NCBI GenBank assembly: GCA_039583875.1
Contig: CM077150.1
Span: 177,820,375-177,884,374 of the forward strand
Length of the DNA: 64,000 nucleotides
Direction of reading: 5' to 3'
Origin: Platanthera guangdongensis
Lineage: Eukaryota > Streptophyta > Magnoliopsida > Asparagales > Orchidaceae
In this document: positions 1 through 12,086 of the stretch, one piece after another
Layout of the letters: every line of letters starts with the position of its first letter
Numbering within the stretch: the stretch's first letter is position 1
Notes under the pieces: generated by a model
What the model saw: the letters and a program-made list of their open reading frames with translations, nothing else
What the model was told of the DNA's origin: nothing
Databases searched by the model: none
Made by a program: the position numbers and the translations under genes

Positions 1-2366
1 TTTACTTTTGGATTACTTCTATCATCACTTGTACATTCTTGCTGAGGTGTTCTGTCTTTGAAATTCCTCAGGTTCAGAGCTGTGCCTGATTGCAGTGCTG
101 GTTTTGGAGTTCTTGAGCAGCAGTGTTGGCTATGGTTTTTGCCTCGCCGTAGTGAGGTGGACTATTGTTTTTGTTGTTTTACTAGTTTAGACATACTTTG
201 TTTTATGTGAGTTCATGTCAGTTTGTTGACACCCACAAGATTGTTGATTTTGGATTCTTGCTAGCTGCTTAGTTGGTTTTCTTTCTTTGTATTTGGATTA
301 TTTAGTCTCTGGGATGTTTTATGCTAGGATTGCATCGTAGGTATTTTCAAGTACAAAAACTACTATTATTACCTCATGCATTGCATGTTTTAAAATACTA
401 AATCACAATATTTAATAACCATACAAAAATCTACTTTTATTATTATTATAAACTTAGAACTTGCATACCGTGAGGTGTCCTCTGGGGACCTCTAACTCAT
501 ATAGGATGTCTAATCTTGTAAAAGATGTATTTTCTACTGCGTATAACTATTTTTCCTCGTGGACTAGATGAGCCACTAAACCGAGAAATATAGATAACTA
601 TTACACTTAAACTGGTTTTGCCTTTAAATAACTTAAAGATCTTTCTTCACTATTAAGTAGGACTTTTGCATGAGCGTCCGCAATTATCCTCTACTGATGT
701 GGCATCATGACGTGCATTTTTTTTCTTACTCTGATATACCTTTAATGGAGGTGAAAAATGCGGGTTGAGACACCATACCAGACTCCCAGACCCAAATGTC
801 CAAAAAAATAAGGCCGTGTGGTGGTGACCATTTGTCCAAACCCAAACCAATAGTCCTCAAAAATAGAGATCAAATAACCACCAAGTGTAATGATCCACAA
901 ACCGACATCTAGCTGGCGGTCCTTTATCCACTGCCAACCTTCACTACCAAAGAAACATCAAATCCTAACCAAATCGCAAGTCTAAACCCCAAGAAAAACT
1001 TAAACAAGTGCTGAAACCACTCCAAGGACCATACACGATGAATCGGGCCAAAAGCAGCGAAAAATTCTAAGTACTGGCTAAATTTGGCGAAAATAACCAA
1101 GTCCAGCGATAATTTGGCAAAAATCACCAAGACCAGTGATAATTCGACGAGTATACTCGGCACACACGATAATACTCGTCGAATCGACGAAAAAGAATTG
1201 GCGATGTAACTTAACCCGACGATACTCGACGAATCGGCACGATTCTTCGTGTATACTCGACGAACTACCCAGCGCTACACGCCAAAAACACTTAGACTAA
1301 CCAATGATATTCGACAACTTTTTTACAATACTCGGCGAATGTCGATACCCGACGAATTCGTCAGCAATACTCGTCGAAAAATACTGAGGCAAAAAAGACA
1401 ACCTATACTCGACGACCCTATACTCGACGAATTACGACCATACTCGATGAAAACGGACCTTATGATACTCGATGAATTCCTTCACGATATTCGATGAATT
1501 CCTTCACGATATACGCCGAATACGACTAAACCCGAATTCCTATTCTTCAGGTCTTATCCGAATATTTGCCCTAACCTAGGGATTCTTTTCATGATTCACC
1601 TATACTACTATTATTCTGTAAGGAAGGAGGGAAAAGAGAAGAAAATGAACAACAAAAATGGACTTGCATGAGGGGAGGGGGGAATTCCAGCTGCCTCGAA
1701 ACTCCGGAGAAACGCCGACCGCTCGCGTCGCTTCAAGGATCGGCCGTAGCCGTAGAAAGGCCCTAGCAATGTTTCCTGAAACTTTTGGAGGGCAAAAGGA
1801 GTCAAAAATGCTAATACTAACGTATAAAATTCGAGGTATCGGGGAAAGCTTACCACAAACGCGTAGCCCTCGCCGAGAGCTTTCCAAATCTCCTATCAAT
1901 CGCTGAAACCGACCACCCGAACTCCCGGAGTCATCGGCCGAAAGCTCGAATCGCCCTCCGCTCGTCACTTTTACGAAAAGTTCGTCGTTGGGTTAAGAAA
2001 GACGATGAATAATAGGGTTGACGTGAACTTATTCGTTTATATACTTATAAATATAATAATATAATATATATTATTAATTAATTAACGTCAAACGACGCAA
2101 AAACCAAATCAACTCGAAATTTTACGAAATTCACAACATTGCTAAATACTGACGCTATGAATCCAACGGCGAAGTCGAAATCAAAATCCGACGAACCAAT
2201 CTCGGGCAAACACCTCACGAAGCCAAAACACAAGCATTCCCAAAAAGGCTCCACTTAGGCGCCAAAACAGACCCGACTCACAAGGGAATCTTGCAAACAG
2301 GCTAAACCCAGCCACATTGAAAACCTAAAGAGCAAAAACCATGCTTTAACCACGACACATGCCAAA
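1..2366 (-). repeat. Left arm of an old Tekay-like LTR (interrupted)
   Basis: There is no credible gene in this stretch. It joins to 14869-14945 if the Athila insertion is removed (CACGC duplicated at 2367-2371 and 14864-14868). The joined sequence then ends GGGGCGTTACA at 14945, the terminal motif of Tekay-type LTRs. An AT-rich block with TATA-like runs lies at 2035-2090. Read on the minus strand it is followed by a pyrimidine-rich leader, as in a plant LTR promoter. The other LTR end is not visible, so positions 1 to about 600 may belong to something else. Orientation is inferred from the TATA block and from a PPT-like sequence just right of 14945. Confidence 0.5.
1140..1530. repeat. Irregular array of a TACTCGACGAA-type motif
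   Basis: Variants of TACTCGACGAA and its complement TTCGTCGAGTA recur at uneven spacing through about 390 bp, for example near 1155, 1250, 1370, 1405, 1425 and 1470. The unit is CpG-rich and partly self-complementary (TCGTCGA/TCGACGA). It lies inside a probable LTR. The 82-residue open frame across it (1249-1497) is a by-product of the repeat. Confidence 0.6.
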
Positions 2367-2371
2367 CACGC

Positions 2372-4118
2372 TGGTGGCCCGACCTTTCGCTTAAGAAAAG
2401 AGAGCGGCCAAACTAGCAATCCAACTAGGCAAGTATACCTATCAAACTATAGCAAGGGGACACAAGTGTCGTATTTAAATCCGGAAACTGTTGAGTAAAC
2501 TTACTGACACAAAAGCTTTTATTTTATCGACAGAAATCTTAAGGTTAAGGGGAAAATTAAACGTGCTTAAAGAAAGAAAAAAAATAGTGTTGATTGCAAT
2601 AAAAATAAAGAGATCATAAAAGAAACGATTACACTGAAGGGTTGGAATGATGAAATAGAAATGCACTCGATCAAGAATCACCTCGGCAAGAGTCAATTAA
2701 AAACACGATAAATAAACCTAAGCTTGATAGGGTAAAGGTCCTTGACCGTGGAGGTTCCTGAAGCTTGAACACGCTTCTCTCGAAGTCGTGCCCAACTGAG
2801 TTTAGGAAGGTCCGACCGACTCTCATCTAAATCGGAGACCTAAAGCTCGCTTTATGCGATGAACCCCACTATTGGATTTTACTCCAATCCTGGAGATTTG
2901 GACGTCTGCCTCTCTCGAGGGGTGCGTACAACTCCCTTTACTCTTGAGTGCTCACTTCAAACTATCGGCCTCTCGGCTAGCCAAGAATGAAAGCAAAGTT
3001 GGAGAATATATATCGATGATATATCTCCAACCCAAAATAAATCAGGAGTAATTCAAGGCTAAACCCTAAAAAGAAAAGGTAAGTTCAAAGCATCATAACT
3101 TAATCACTCGAACCTCGGATCATCAGGATCAAGTACAAGGAGGATTAGTTACTCATAGTGAAGCGGAGGAGGGGGAATGAGTAGTAAAACATAATAACAC
3201 AAAGATAAGAAAGGAGAACTTTTATTAATAATAAAGAGAGCTACAACTTGAAATGGAAGAGTACAATTGCAATGAAAATTAAAATCCTATTCTAGCCCTA
3301 CCATTAGCAACTAAAGCAATTACAATGGCTACTATAAAAGCTTAAACTAAACTAGAATTAGGAGAAACTAAAATGAGAAAGAGAGAGAGAGAGAGAAAAA
3401 GCATGAAAAACTTCAGAAAACAAAATGGCGGCACCTCCTTACACACTCTAGGACTCTTCTGGAAATAAGGGGGAGGGGCTGAATTTATAGAAATTCAAGA
3501 GGAGACGACACGGCCAACGACACGGCCGTGTTGGTGGCCGTGTCCCGTGCTGGTTGACTTCGGGCTCTGGTTCTGGCAGAAATGATCATTGCAACGTCGA
3601 ATAGGAGGGCACGCCCACGCTGACACGGCCAAGGACACGACCGTGTTGGTGGTCGTGTCCTCTGCGGTTGTTGGGCTTTGACGGGGGGGGGGGGCATTAA
3701 TGGCAGGCTGCATGCGTTTAGGAGGTGGTGACACGCCCGACGACACGGACTTGTCGACGACCGTGTCCTTCTCTGGAAAATCATCGGCTCCTGTTGACAG
3801 GGCCAACTGTTGACACGACCAGCTTGACACGGCCCGAGACACGGCCGTGTTGGAGGTCGTGTCCTGCTCGGGATGAACTATGGACTTTCCTCTGGTGGTT
3901 GATGTTTTGTGAACAAGTGACACGCCCCATGACATGGCCGTATTGGTGGCCGTGTTAGGTCATTTTGGCTGAAAATTTAGAAAACATGCAAAAGAGCACA
4001 AAAACATTAGTGGCATAAATAAATACAAGAGGAGGGGACATATAAGCTAATAAGACAAGATTTGCACAATAACGACCTAAACAAAACTCTAATAGCTTAA
4101 ATACAAAACAAACTATCG
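2372..4118 (-). repeat. Athila 3' LTR
   Basis: It starts TGGTGGCCCG and ends AACTATCG, where the right-hand copy ends AACTATCA, so one terminal base has changed. It aligns along its whole length with 13065-14863 (1747 against 1799 bp; the difference is mainly indels and the AG run). It holds a cluster of GACACGGCC/GGCCGTGTC palindromes at about 3500-3960. Confidence 0.93.
3500..3960 (-). promoter_or_regulatory. GACACGGCC/GGCCGTGTC palindrome cluster in Athila LTR U3
   Basis: Repeated near-palindromes of the form GACACGGCC-N-GACACGGCC-GTGTTGGTGGCCGTGTC occur here, for example at 3622-3659. On the minus strand the cluster lies just upstream of a TATA-like TATAAATT (about 3482-3490). The 5' LTR has the matching cluster at about 14230-14705, upstream of the TATA at 14211-14220. 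A role in transcription or silencing is inferred from position only. Confidence 0.6.
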
Positions 4119-4150
4119 AATTCCCACAAACTTAAGCTTTGCTTGTCCCC
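4119..4150 (-). other. Athila polypurine tract
   Basis: Immediately internal to the 3' LTR the minus strand reads GCTTAAGTTTGTGGGAATT, a purine-rich end abutting the LTR. This is where plus-strand DNA synthesis would be primed. Confidence 0.6.
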
Positions 4151-6112
4151 AAGAAGAAATATAAATACTAGATAACCATAAAATAAGACTAATCAAAAAA
4201 TTCTAATTATGCCTACACAAGTACTATGCGAAATTCTAATTAGAGAAAAGGTGAAACATGGATCTAAAATAATTATTTAGGAATGGTTTAACTTTTATAA
4301 ACTTTACTTAACGAAAATAAATCATCCAAAATTTTGACGAAATTCTTTAAATAGATTTAAGCAAAGCAACAAAAATGAAAAAACGCATTGAGTTGTTACT
4401 AGATCCAAGCAAGACATTATAATTATATCAATTAAGTAACAAAAATCTAAGTTTAAATCCAAAACTAATAATCATTTACTTTTCTTTTTTTCTTAGTTAT
4501 TAAATAAAATTCAAAAAGTCGTGAATCAAAAGGACTTAATAGGACTGAAGCGTTTGGTTTAGGATTATGATTAGGAGTGGAATTCAAAGATAAATAGAGA
4601 GACTTAAAATCACACTAAACCAAAACAAAGAGTTTCTAAAAAATTTTCATTTTGAACAAAATATTTTTCTTTCTTTTTTTCTTTTCCATTATTTTTTCTT
4701 TTTCAAAACAAGGCCATAAATATTTTTATTTTCATTTTGAATTGGCCAAAAACAAACATTTCTTTTGAGCATACTTTTTTCAAAAACTTCTCCCAAATTA
4801 TCACAAAATAACCTATCAAAATCATAAAAATTTTTTATGAAACTCAAAAAGGCTTGTGTGATTAAATAGGTTGGAAATTTTAGCTTTTGTGAAAATGATA
4901 TGAAAAGAAGAGCTATCAAATGAAATTGGAAAAAATGCTCAAAAGAGGCTAACTAGTTGTGAAAGTTTTTAGGTTGGCAGAAAAACTCAAACGAAAATAA
5001 AAACGGCCTAAATTATTTTAATGTTTTTTAATTTATTTAAAACATAGATTTGAAAAAATTCAAAAAGCAAGTCCTATATAATAAAAGAAGATTGATGAAA
5101 TTATCTTGAAAATAGAAATAATAGGTGACTTGGATCGTTCACATCTACTACGATATTCAAAAGTTGATCTTTCAAAAATTATCAAAAAATGAAAAGGAAA
5201 ATAGTGGATGATGAATTTTTGAGAAAGTAAAGAAAATAAAGAACGAAAAACCATAATAGAAATGCGAGTTTTAGAAAAATATTTCACCTTAACATGCTAC
5301 CGTGAATTAGAAAAAAAGCAAGACCAACATTTTACTTGTGAAATATAATTAAAAAGAATGATTAGAAAAATTATAATTTGCTAAGTTGTTTATATCAGAT
5401 TTTGAGAAAAACAAAACAAAAACAATGGGTACTATTGAAATACCAAAATGTCTAAATTATTAAAGTAAAAAAAACATATTTTTTTAAATTTTGAAATATT
5501 CTCTTTTTTTTATATTTGGAACTATTTTCTTATTTTTTTTGGAATTTTAAGATATTCATTTTTTTGGATTTTTGAAAAATATTCACAAAAAGCAAAAAAA
5601 TATTCACAAATAGCATAAAGGAGGATATCCTCCCCCAAGCTTAAAACAGACATTGTCCTCAATGGAGAAGGAGGTTAGAGAGAGAGAGAAAATTAAAGTA
5701 CAAAATTGAAAAACAGGATTGAAAAATAGGTACTTCCCCAGATTTATTTGCTGCGAAAGCTGAGTGATGTCGCTCCCCCATGCTTGCGCTTTGGATCTTC
5801 ATGAAATGTCTTATTTGGACTTCGTGATGGATTCAGCAGCGTTGGAGCAGGCGATCACAGAAGCTTCAGATTATCGGAGCCGTCCGGGGCAAAATTGTAA
5901 AATAAAGAAAAAAAAAAAATAACTTGTGTTGCCTCCCAAGAGCGACCTTTGTTTAAAACGTCGTTTGAGCTTGACGCAAAAAAATAATATTTTCCCAAAA
6001 ATATTGTCTAAAATAAAATTCAAAGAAATAATTCAAAGTTTTAATAAAAATAAAACAAAGTTCCAAACTTATCAGAAGTTAGATCATGAAGGATAGAGTT
6101 AACACAGTTAGG
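4151..6112 (-). other. Non-coding post-pol region of Athila (env position)
   Basis: About 2 kb lies between the end of integrase and the PPT. Many Athila elements carry an env-like ORF here. I find only AT-rich sequence with short chance frames (the longest are about 75 residues at 4689-4919 and 5060-5287) and no recognisable envelope motif. Two motifs that I associate with Athila/Tat post-pol regions remain. One is the minus-strand CTTGGGAGGCAACA near 5930-5943, beside GACGTTTTAAACAAAGGTCG. The other is an AAGCTTGGGGGAGGA tract near 5628-5642. Confidence 0.6.
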
Positions 6113-7515
6113 ACTGACATCATCACAGAAATACAGTTTAAGATGCTGACCATTCACTTTGAAATTACCCTAATCAGGGTGGAAAATCAAAACAGTATCA
6201 TAAGAAAAAACTTCTAAAACAGTAAAGGGCCCAGACCAACGTGATTTTAATTTCCTAGAAAATAAACATAAACGAGAATTATAAAGAAGAACCTTGTCGC
6301 CCGGATTAAATGTTTTTGGGTGCCTTAAGTGCTTATCGTGAAAGCATTTCATCCGCTCTTTATAAAGTTTGTTATTTTTCGTATGCGTAAGAGTGCCACT
6401 CGTCGAGTTCGTTAAGTTGAAATTTTCTAAGGTTGCCGATAGAGTGGGGATCGAAGTTTAAGAATCGCAAGGCCCAAAAAGTGATGTGTTCTAATTCTAC
6501 GGGTAAATGACACGATTTTCCATAAGCCAACCGATACGACGTACATCCGAGGCCGGTTTTATACACTGTTCGGTAGGCCCATTGAGCATCGTCTAATTTG
6601 GTTGACCAGTCTTTCCTAGATGTGGAAACATTTTTTTCTAATATTCTTTTTATTTCTCTATTCACTACTTCAACTTGTCTGTTAGTTTGGGGTTGGTAGG
6701 CGGTTGAAAGGTTATGTGTAACGTTGTATTTAGTAAGGATTTTTAGAAAACAGTGCGTTACAGAAATGAGAACCCCGATCGCTAATGATGGCGCGCGGCA
6801 TACCGAATCGAGAAAATAATTTTTTTTTTAAATGTAACCACGACTCGGGCGTCATTCGTAGGAAGAGCTTGGACTTCAACCCATCGCGAAATATAATCAA
6901 CGGCAACTGAAATATACTTATTTCCGAAGCTAGAAGGAAGAGGGCCAACAAAATCAATTCCCCAGAGGTCGAAAATTTCGCACTCAAGGAAATAATTTTG
7001 TGGCATTTTATTTTTATTGGAAATATTATTCGACCGTTGGCAACTATCACACCTACTCACAAAGGCTTGTGTGTCTTTAAATAGGCTAGGCCAGTAAAAA
7101 CCCGTGTAAAGCACCTTGTGAGCGGTGCGAGCAGCTTAATAGTGCTCACCAGTCGGACCTTCATGCCAGTGTTTTAAAATATCTAATCCTTCTTCATAAG
7201 AAACACATCTCCTTATCACTTGGTCCGCACAGACTCTGAAAAGATGTGGGTCCTCCCAAAAATAGTTTTGAATTCAGAAAAGAATTTCTTCTTTTGTTGA
7301 GAGGAGAACTCTTTTGGGAGCACACGAGCCACTAAGTAGTTGGCAATGTGTGCAAACCAAGGAGAAGGAGAAGTGCTAATTGAAAGCACCTTCTCATCAG
7401 GAAAATAATTATTAAAAGATTTTTCATCTAGATTTTCAATAAAAGGATTATTTAGGCGCGAGAGGTGGTCGATTGCCAAATTCTCGGCTCCTCGCTTATC
7501 ACGGATTTCTCAGAC
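6113..7515 (-). pseudogene. Athila integrase (broken)
   Basis: This is the degenerate integrase domain of pol, which would join retrotransposon cDNA to chromosomal DNA. Reading leftwards, the end of the RNase H-integrase linker (AIDHLSRLNNPF) lies at about 7479. It is followed by the HHCC zinc finger (GEHY...CDSCQR) near 7010-7150, then WGIDFVGP with the first catalytic Asp near 6950, then IISDRGSHF near 6770. The C-terminal WSGPFTVLEVFSYDTV ends near 6170. It is split into at least four frames by stops and indels. The frame originally continued from RNase H, from which it is now separated by the solo LTR at 7521-8713. Confidence 0.88.
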
Positions 7516-7520
7516 AAACT

Positions 7521-8713
7521 TGATGTAGGCTATGCCTTAGGGATCCTACACGGAGGGTGTGACTACGGCCTTTACAACGTTAATGCTCCCTAACCCGCAC
7601 ACAAACGAAACGCAGCGACCACAATTTATTTTATTTATCGTTCGCGCTAACATACGGGTAGCCGATCCGCAAGTGGAACGGAGAATGGCTATAGGACAAA
7701 ATCCTTTCCGACTAAATGGAATAATATTGATTCCGGTCAAGCTTGGAGATGTACCAAAATATATCCACCCAAAAATAAATCACGATTCGAAAAGTGGTAG
7801 GATCTATCCCAACAAAACAAAAGCGAGGAGCGCCAATCCTCTCGTTAGATCTTTCGGAAAAACCAAATGAAAACCCAGATCTACTATTAGAAACACCGCG
7901 AAAACTAACGATTCGATAGATCACGCAAAAGTCGTCCACCAAAAGAACTAGTCAATAAGGAAAATCTCTTGTGTAGGAATTTTCGTTACCCCTCTCGGAA
8001 ATGTAGATCCGAGATGTTTGGATCCACCAAGACGACCGCTCTTCCTTTGGAACCACGGGAAACGCACCACGGATGAAGATCTTGCTCGTCTCCTTCGCTT
8101 TCACGCCGTGGATGATTACTCCAAAACCTTGGTCCTTCCTTGCACTTGATACTTTTTCCTCCAAGGTGGCTGAAAATGACAAAGGGTGAATATGATTTCG
8201 GTGGAGAAAGGTAGAGAGGTGGGAGAATGAGGGGTTGCTAGAGGGAGCGAGGAGTAGTAGGGGCGGCCAAGCCAAGAGGGAGAGGGGCGGCCGAACTCCT
8301 TGAGATGGAGCCTTGAGGGGGGCGGCGGCCAAGAGGAGGAGGGAAGGAGGATTAGGTTTAGGCAAGCAATTTTTCTTTGTTCTCAATAATAATCCCAAAA
8401 CAAATGAAAATTTGGCCTTATATAAGGCTTACAACCATGTGGCTATTAGCAGCCCAAAATAAAATATTGTTACGAAATGAAATGATAGACAACAACATAG
8501 TTTCAAATACCACATATAAAAGATAAATGCAGACCACTAGTAAAGTAAATTTAACTCTTAATCTTGTTGCGTAGGCAAAGATTGTAGCCGTGCCCGCTAC
8601 GGCGCCGCAAGTCTTTTGTTGGAGGAGCATCGTCGTCATCTTCTTCCACGGCAACACCGCCATGGACGTCGTCTTCGTCACCCAGTTGGCCGTCGTGGTG
8701 GCCGTCGCCATCA
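7521..8713 (-). mobile_element. Solo LTR inserted in Athila pol
   Basis: This 1193-bp insert begins TGATG and ends CATCA (inverted termini). It is flanked by AAACT at 7516-7520 and 8714-8718. It has no internal coding region, PBS or PPT, so it is a solo LTR left by LTR-LTR recombination, or less likely a small non-autonomous element. Minus orientation is suggested by CCTTATATAAGG near 8413-8424 followed on the minus strand by a CT-rich leader with CCTAAACCTAATCCTCC. It interrupts the reading frame right after the RNase H tail (LLQEF). It matches none of the other LTRs here by eye. Confidence 0.88.
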
Positions 8714-8718
8714 AAACT

Positions 8719-10740
8719 CCTGGAGGAGTACGACCCAGCGAATAAGGCGCGGCTTCGCATCCGTTTTGGCAAGAAGATATTTGAGGGCCGACTGGTCCGT
8801 AAAAATGATAATTTTTGATAGTGTAATATAAGGGCAGAATTTATCAAAAGCGAATACTACAGCTAGGAGCTCCTTCTTGGTTGTGGTGTAATTTTCCTGT
8901 GCATATGTGAGCGTCTTACTTCCATAATAGATGGGGTGGAAGTTTTTAGATATGCGTTGACCTAATACGGCTCCCACCGCAAAACTACTCGCATCGCACA
9001 TTATCTTAAAAGGAAGGTCCACACCGGAGCTATCATAATCGGGGCATTAATTAATTTTTCTTTTATTAAATTAAAAGCAGCTAGGCAAAAGTCATCAAAA
9101 ATGAATGGGGCGTCTTTTTCTAAGAGATGGGTAAGGGGTTTTGTGATCTTGGAGAAGTCCTTTATGAAACGACAGTAAAAGCCAGCATGCCCTAGGAAAC
9201 TTCTTATAGCTTTGATGTTCGTAGGCAGTGGCAGCTTCTCGATAACTTCTATCTTAGCAACGTCTACTTCAATATCTCTTGCAGAAATTTTATGACCCAA
9301 AACTAACCCTTCCCTCACCATAAAATGACATTTTTCCCAATTTAGGGCAATGTTAGTTTCTTCGCATCTTTCTAAGACTTTTTCGAGGTTTTCTAAAGAA
9401 CTATCAAATGCGTCACTGAACATGGAGAAATCATTCATGAATACCTCCATAATGCTTTCTACGTACTTGTCAAAGATAGAGAGCATACATCGCTGGAATG
9501 TAGCTGGCGCATTGCACAATCCAAACGGCATCCTTCGGTAAGCGAAGGTGCCGAATGGACAAGTAAACGTAGTTTTCTCCTGCTCCTCGGGAGAGATGGG
9601 GATTTGAAAATACCCCGAGAGACCATTGTGAAAACAATAAAAGCTATGGCCGGATAATCGTTCTAAAATCTGATCGATGAACGGCAAGGGAAAGTGATCC
9701 TTGCGGGTGGAGTCATTGAACTTACGATAATCTATACATATTTGCTAGCTCGTCACCGTCCGTGTCCTGATTAATTCATTATTTTCATTACTAACTAATT
9801 TTATCCCTCCTTTATTTGGTACTACCTGGACTGGGCTAACCCACTTACTATCAGATATCTGATAGATAATTCCTGCGTCTAATAATTTCATAACCTCGCC
9901 CTTAACTACTTCTTTTATGTTGGGATTTATGCGGCGATGAGGTTGGACTGAATTACGCGAATTATCTTCCAATAAGATTTTGTGGGTGCAGAAAGATGGG
10001 CTTATGCCCTCGATATCAGATATCTGCCAAGCAATAGCTCGACGATGTTTACGTAAAATTAAAAGAAGTTTATCATTTTGCGCATCCGTAAGGTAGGCCG
10101 AAACTATTACTGGCAGCTTGGAGTCCTTTTCTAAGAAAGTGTATCTAAGATTCTCGGGTAGTTCTTTCAATTCCAGGGTAGGGGGGTCTTCATATGACGT
10201 TTTAGAAATCCGTTCTTTTTCAAAAACAATATTTTCATATTCTTTTTCTTTATATGGAAAATTGAAAGGGCTGGGGTTAGCGGCCATGGCGGCTTCTTGC
10301 AGCGATTCAGTTGGAAGAGTAGAAGAGGAAGAAAAACCAGAAAATTCTTTTTCAAATTCAGAGAGACGATAGGAGGATCCATCACTTAGGTGTGGCGATT
10401 CAGTTGGAAGAGTAGAGGAAGAACAAAAATCAGAAAATTCTTTTTCAAATTCAGAGTGGCGATAGGAGGATCCATCACTTACGACATCTACGAAAAAATA
10501 GGAGTCATCATTTGCTAGGGTGTTCTTCATCGAGGGGGTGATAGAGAAAGTTACTTCGTCGTCACCTACGCGAAGGAAGTTCTTACCATTGCTTACGTCA
10601 ATGATGGCTCGGGAGGTGGCAAGGAAGGGTCGACCAAGGATCAGGGGAACCTCGACGTATTCTTCGATGTCCAATATGATGAAGTCCACCGGGAAGATGA
10701 ACTTGTCGACTTAACTAAGACATCCTTCACTATTCCTCAC
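8719..10740 (-). pseudogene. Athila protease C-terminus, reverse transcriptase and RNase H (broken)
   Basis: This is the central part of pol. Minus-strand order: protease tail VPLILGRPFLATSRA (about 10630), a linker with a 93-bp tandem duplication (10304-10489), RT N-terminus (ISDSKWVSPVQVVPNKGG, about 9840), RT palm at 9001-9687, and RNase H ([28 protein letters not shown]) at 8719-9022. A stop near 9745, just before the conserved CIDYR motif, splits RT. At two places where catalytic Asp is expected there is Asn: CFHNGLSGYFQI and FMNDFSMF. The enzyme would be inactive even without the stops. The frame was once continuous with gag and integrase. Confidence 0.9.
10304..10489 (-). repeat. 93-bp in-frame tandem duplication in Athila pol linker
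   Basis: Two consecutive copies start at 10304 and 10397 with the same plus-strand GATTCAGTTGGAAGAG. They encode two versions of a Ser/Glu-rich peptide (SSYRHSEFEKEFSDF and SSYRLSEFEKEFSGF). The 93-bp period is 31 codons, so the frame is preserved. It lies between protease and RT, where a spacer tolerates length change. Confidence 0.85.
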
Positions 10741-10802
10741 GGGTACTTGACGGATCTATCAGCTAGCTGGATACTCATGCGTGTGGGGTTGAGGTTACCA
10801 AT

Positions 10803-11870
10803 TCATAACTTCTTAAACAACGAGATGGACATCAGGTTAATACTCTCACCTAAGTCGGCTAATGCGTGCTTTACAAAAAGATCACCAAAGGCACACAGAA
10901 TATAAAAACTACCCGGGTCACTGATCTTCTTCGGCAAACCGTTTGTCAAGACCGCAGAGCACTTGGCGTTAAGTGTGACATGCGAAAGGTTTTCTAATTT
11001 CTTCTTGTTGGTCAGGAGGTCCTTAAGATACTTAGCGTACTTCGGCATCTTAGATATCGCTTCGTGGAAGGACAGATTTATGTGAATTTGTTTAAACATT
11101 TCTAAGAAGCGGTAGTATTGATCGTCGTGACGTTGCTTATTAAGTTCGGAAGGGTATGGTGGGGCTGGATTATTTTTAAAGATGGGTGGTGGAGTGAAAT
11201 CTTTTTCTAAAATAGGGGTGATAACTTCTTCTTCAACAAAGGGTGAAATTTTTAAAACGGGAGCGAAGCTTTGATTTTTTAAAGCGGGAGCGGAGCTTGC
11301 CTCGGGCTCTTCACTTACCATACAGAGAACTTGCTTCCCACTCCGAAGAGTTATAGCTTTCGCTTGCTCTCTCGGGTTGGGCTTGGTATTGGAAGGAAGA
11401 GACCCTGCGGGTCGCTCAGAAATTAGTTTTGCATGTTGTCCTACCTGATTTTCTAGACTTTTAACGCTTCCAGTTAAGGTTCTTATAGTAGCGTCATTTG
11501 TGGTGATATATTTAGAAAGTAACTCCTCCAAGCTTGGAGGTTTTGGAAAGTTCTGAAGAGGTGGAGGCGGTGCAGAAAAATCATTTTGTGGTGATGGGCA
11601 CATTGCGTTTGATGGATTACTCCACGAAAAATTCGGGTGATTTCTTAAAGCAGGATTATAACTATTTGAAAAAACAAAACCAAGAGGATGAAAATTCGTA
11701 GCAGAAAAATTATTAAAAGCATTTCTAGGCATATTATTATTAACAAAATCTAATTGTTCTGGAGCAGGAGTTGCAGATTCCCATACCTGAGGGGCGGAGG
11801 CAGCAGTTATCTCCGTAATTTTTTTGCTTAATATTTCTACTTGCAGAGCTAGCTGGGAGACGTTGTCCAC
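10803..11870 (-). pseudogene. Athila gag C-terminal part and protease start
   Basis: A 355-residue open frame. Its N-terminal half is a low-complexity Pro/Asn-rich linker (LALQVEILSKKITEI at the start). The middle has ITLRSGKQV, typical of Athila gag-pol linkers, and the end has the protease active-site region ALADLGESINLM with an Asp-Leu-Gly core. The protease continues into the next frame to the left after a break at about 10745-10803. Upstream (11871-12086) the frame is broken by several stops. Athila gag lacks a canonical CCHC knuckle and none is seen here. Confidence 0.8.
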
Positions 11871-12086
11871 TTCAAAGATACCTGCAGGTTTGTTTGGGCG
11901 TTACCTAGGCACATTCCACTAGTAGGTGTTCATTGCCATGTCCTCGAAAAGCTCAAGAGTTGCTTCCTGGGTTTTGTGGTTTAAGGTACCACTAGAAGCT
12001 GCGTCGTTCATTTGCTTTGTGCTTTGATTTAGCCCATTGTAAAACGTCTGCACCTGCAACCATACATGCAGCGCGTGATGTGAGCA

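Noticed and set aside
3725..3958. Arg/Thr/Pro-rich ORFs in Athila and Tekay LTRs (also 14224-14736, 17638-18223, 36668-37208, 40432-41340)
   Set aside because: They arise from the GACACGGCCGTGTC palindromes read in open frames (TRPC, DTAV, GRV). They differ between LTR pairs and have no conserved start.
8616..8831. A plus-strand gene near the solo LTR end
   Set aside because: The frame crosses the LTR boundary at 8713 and the opposite strand encodes Athila RNase H.
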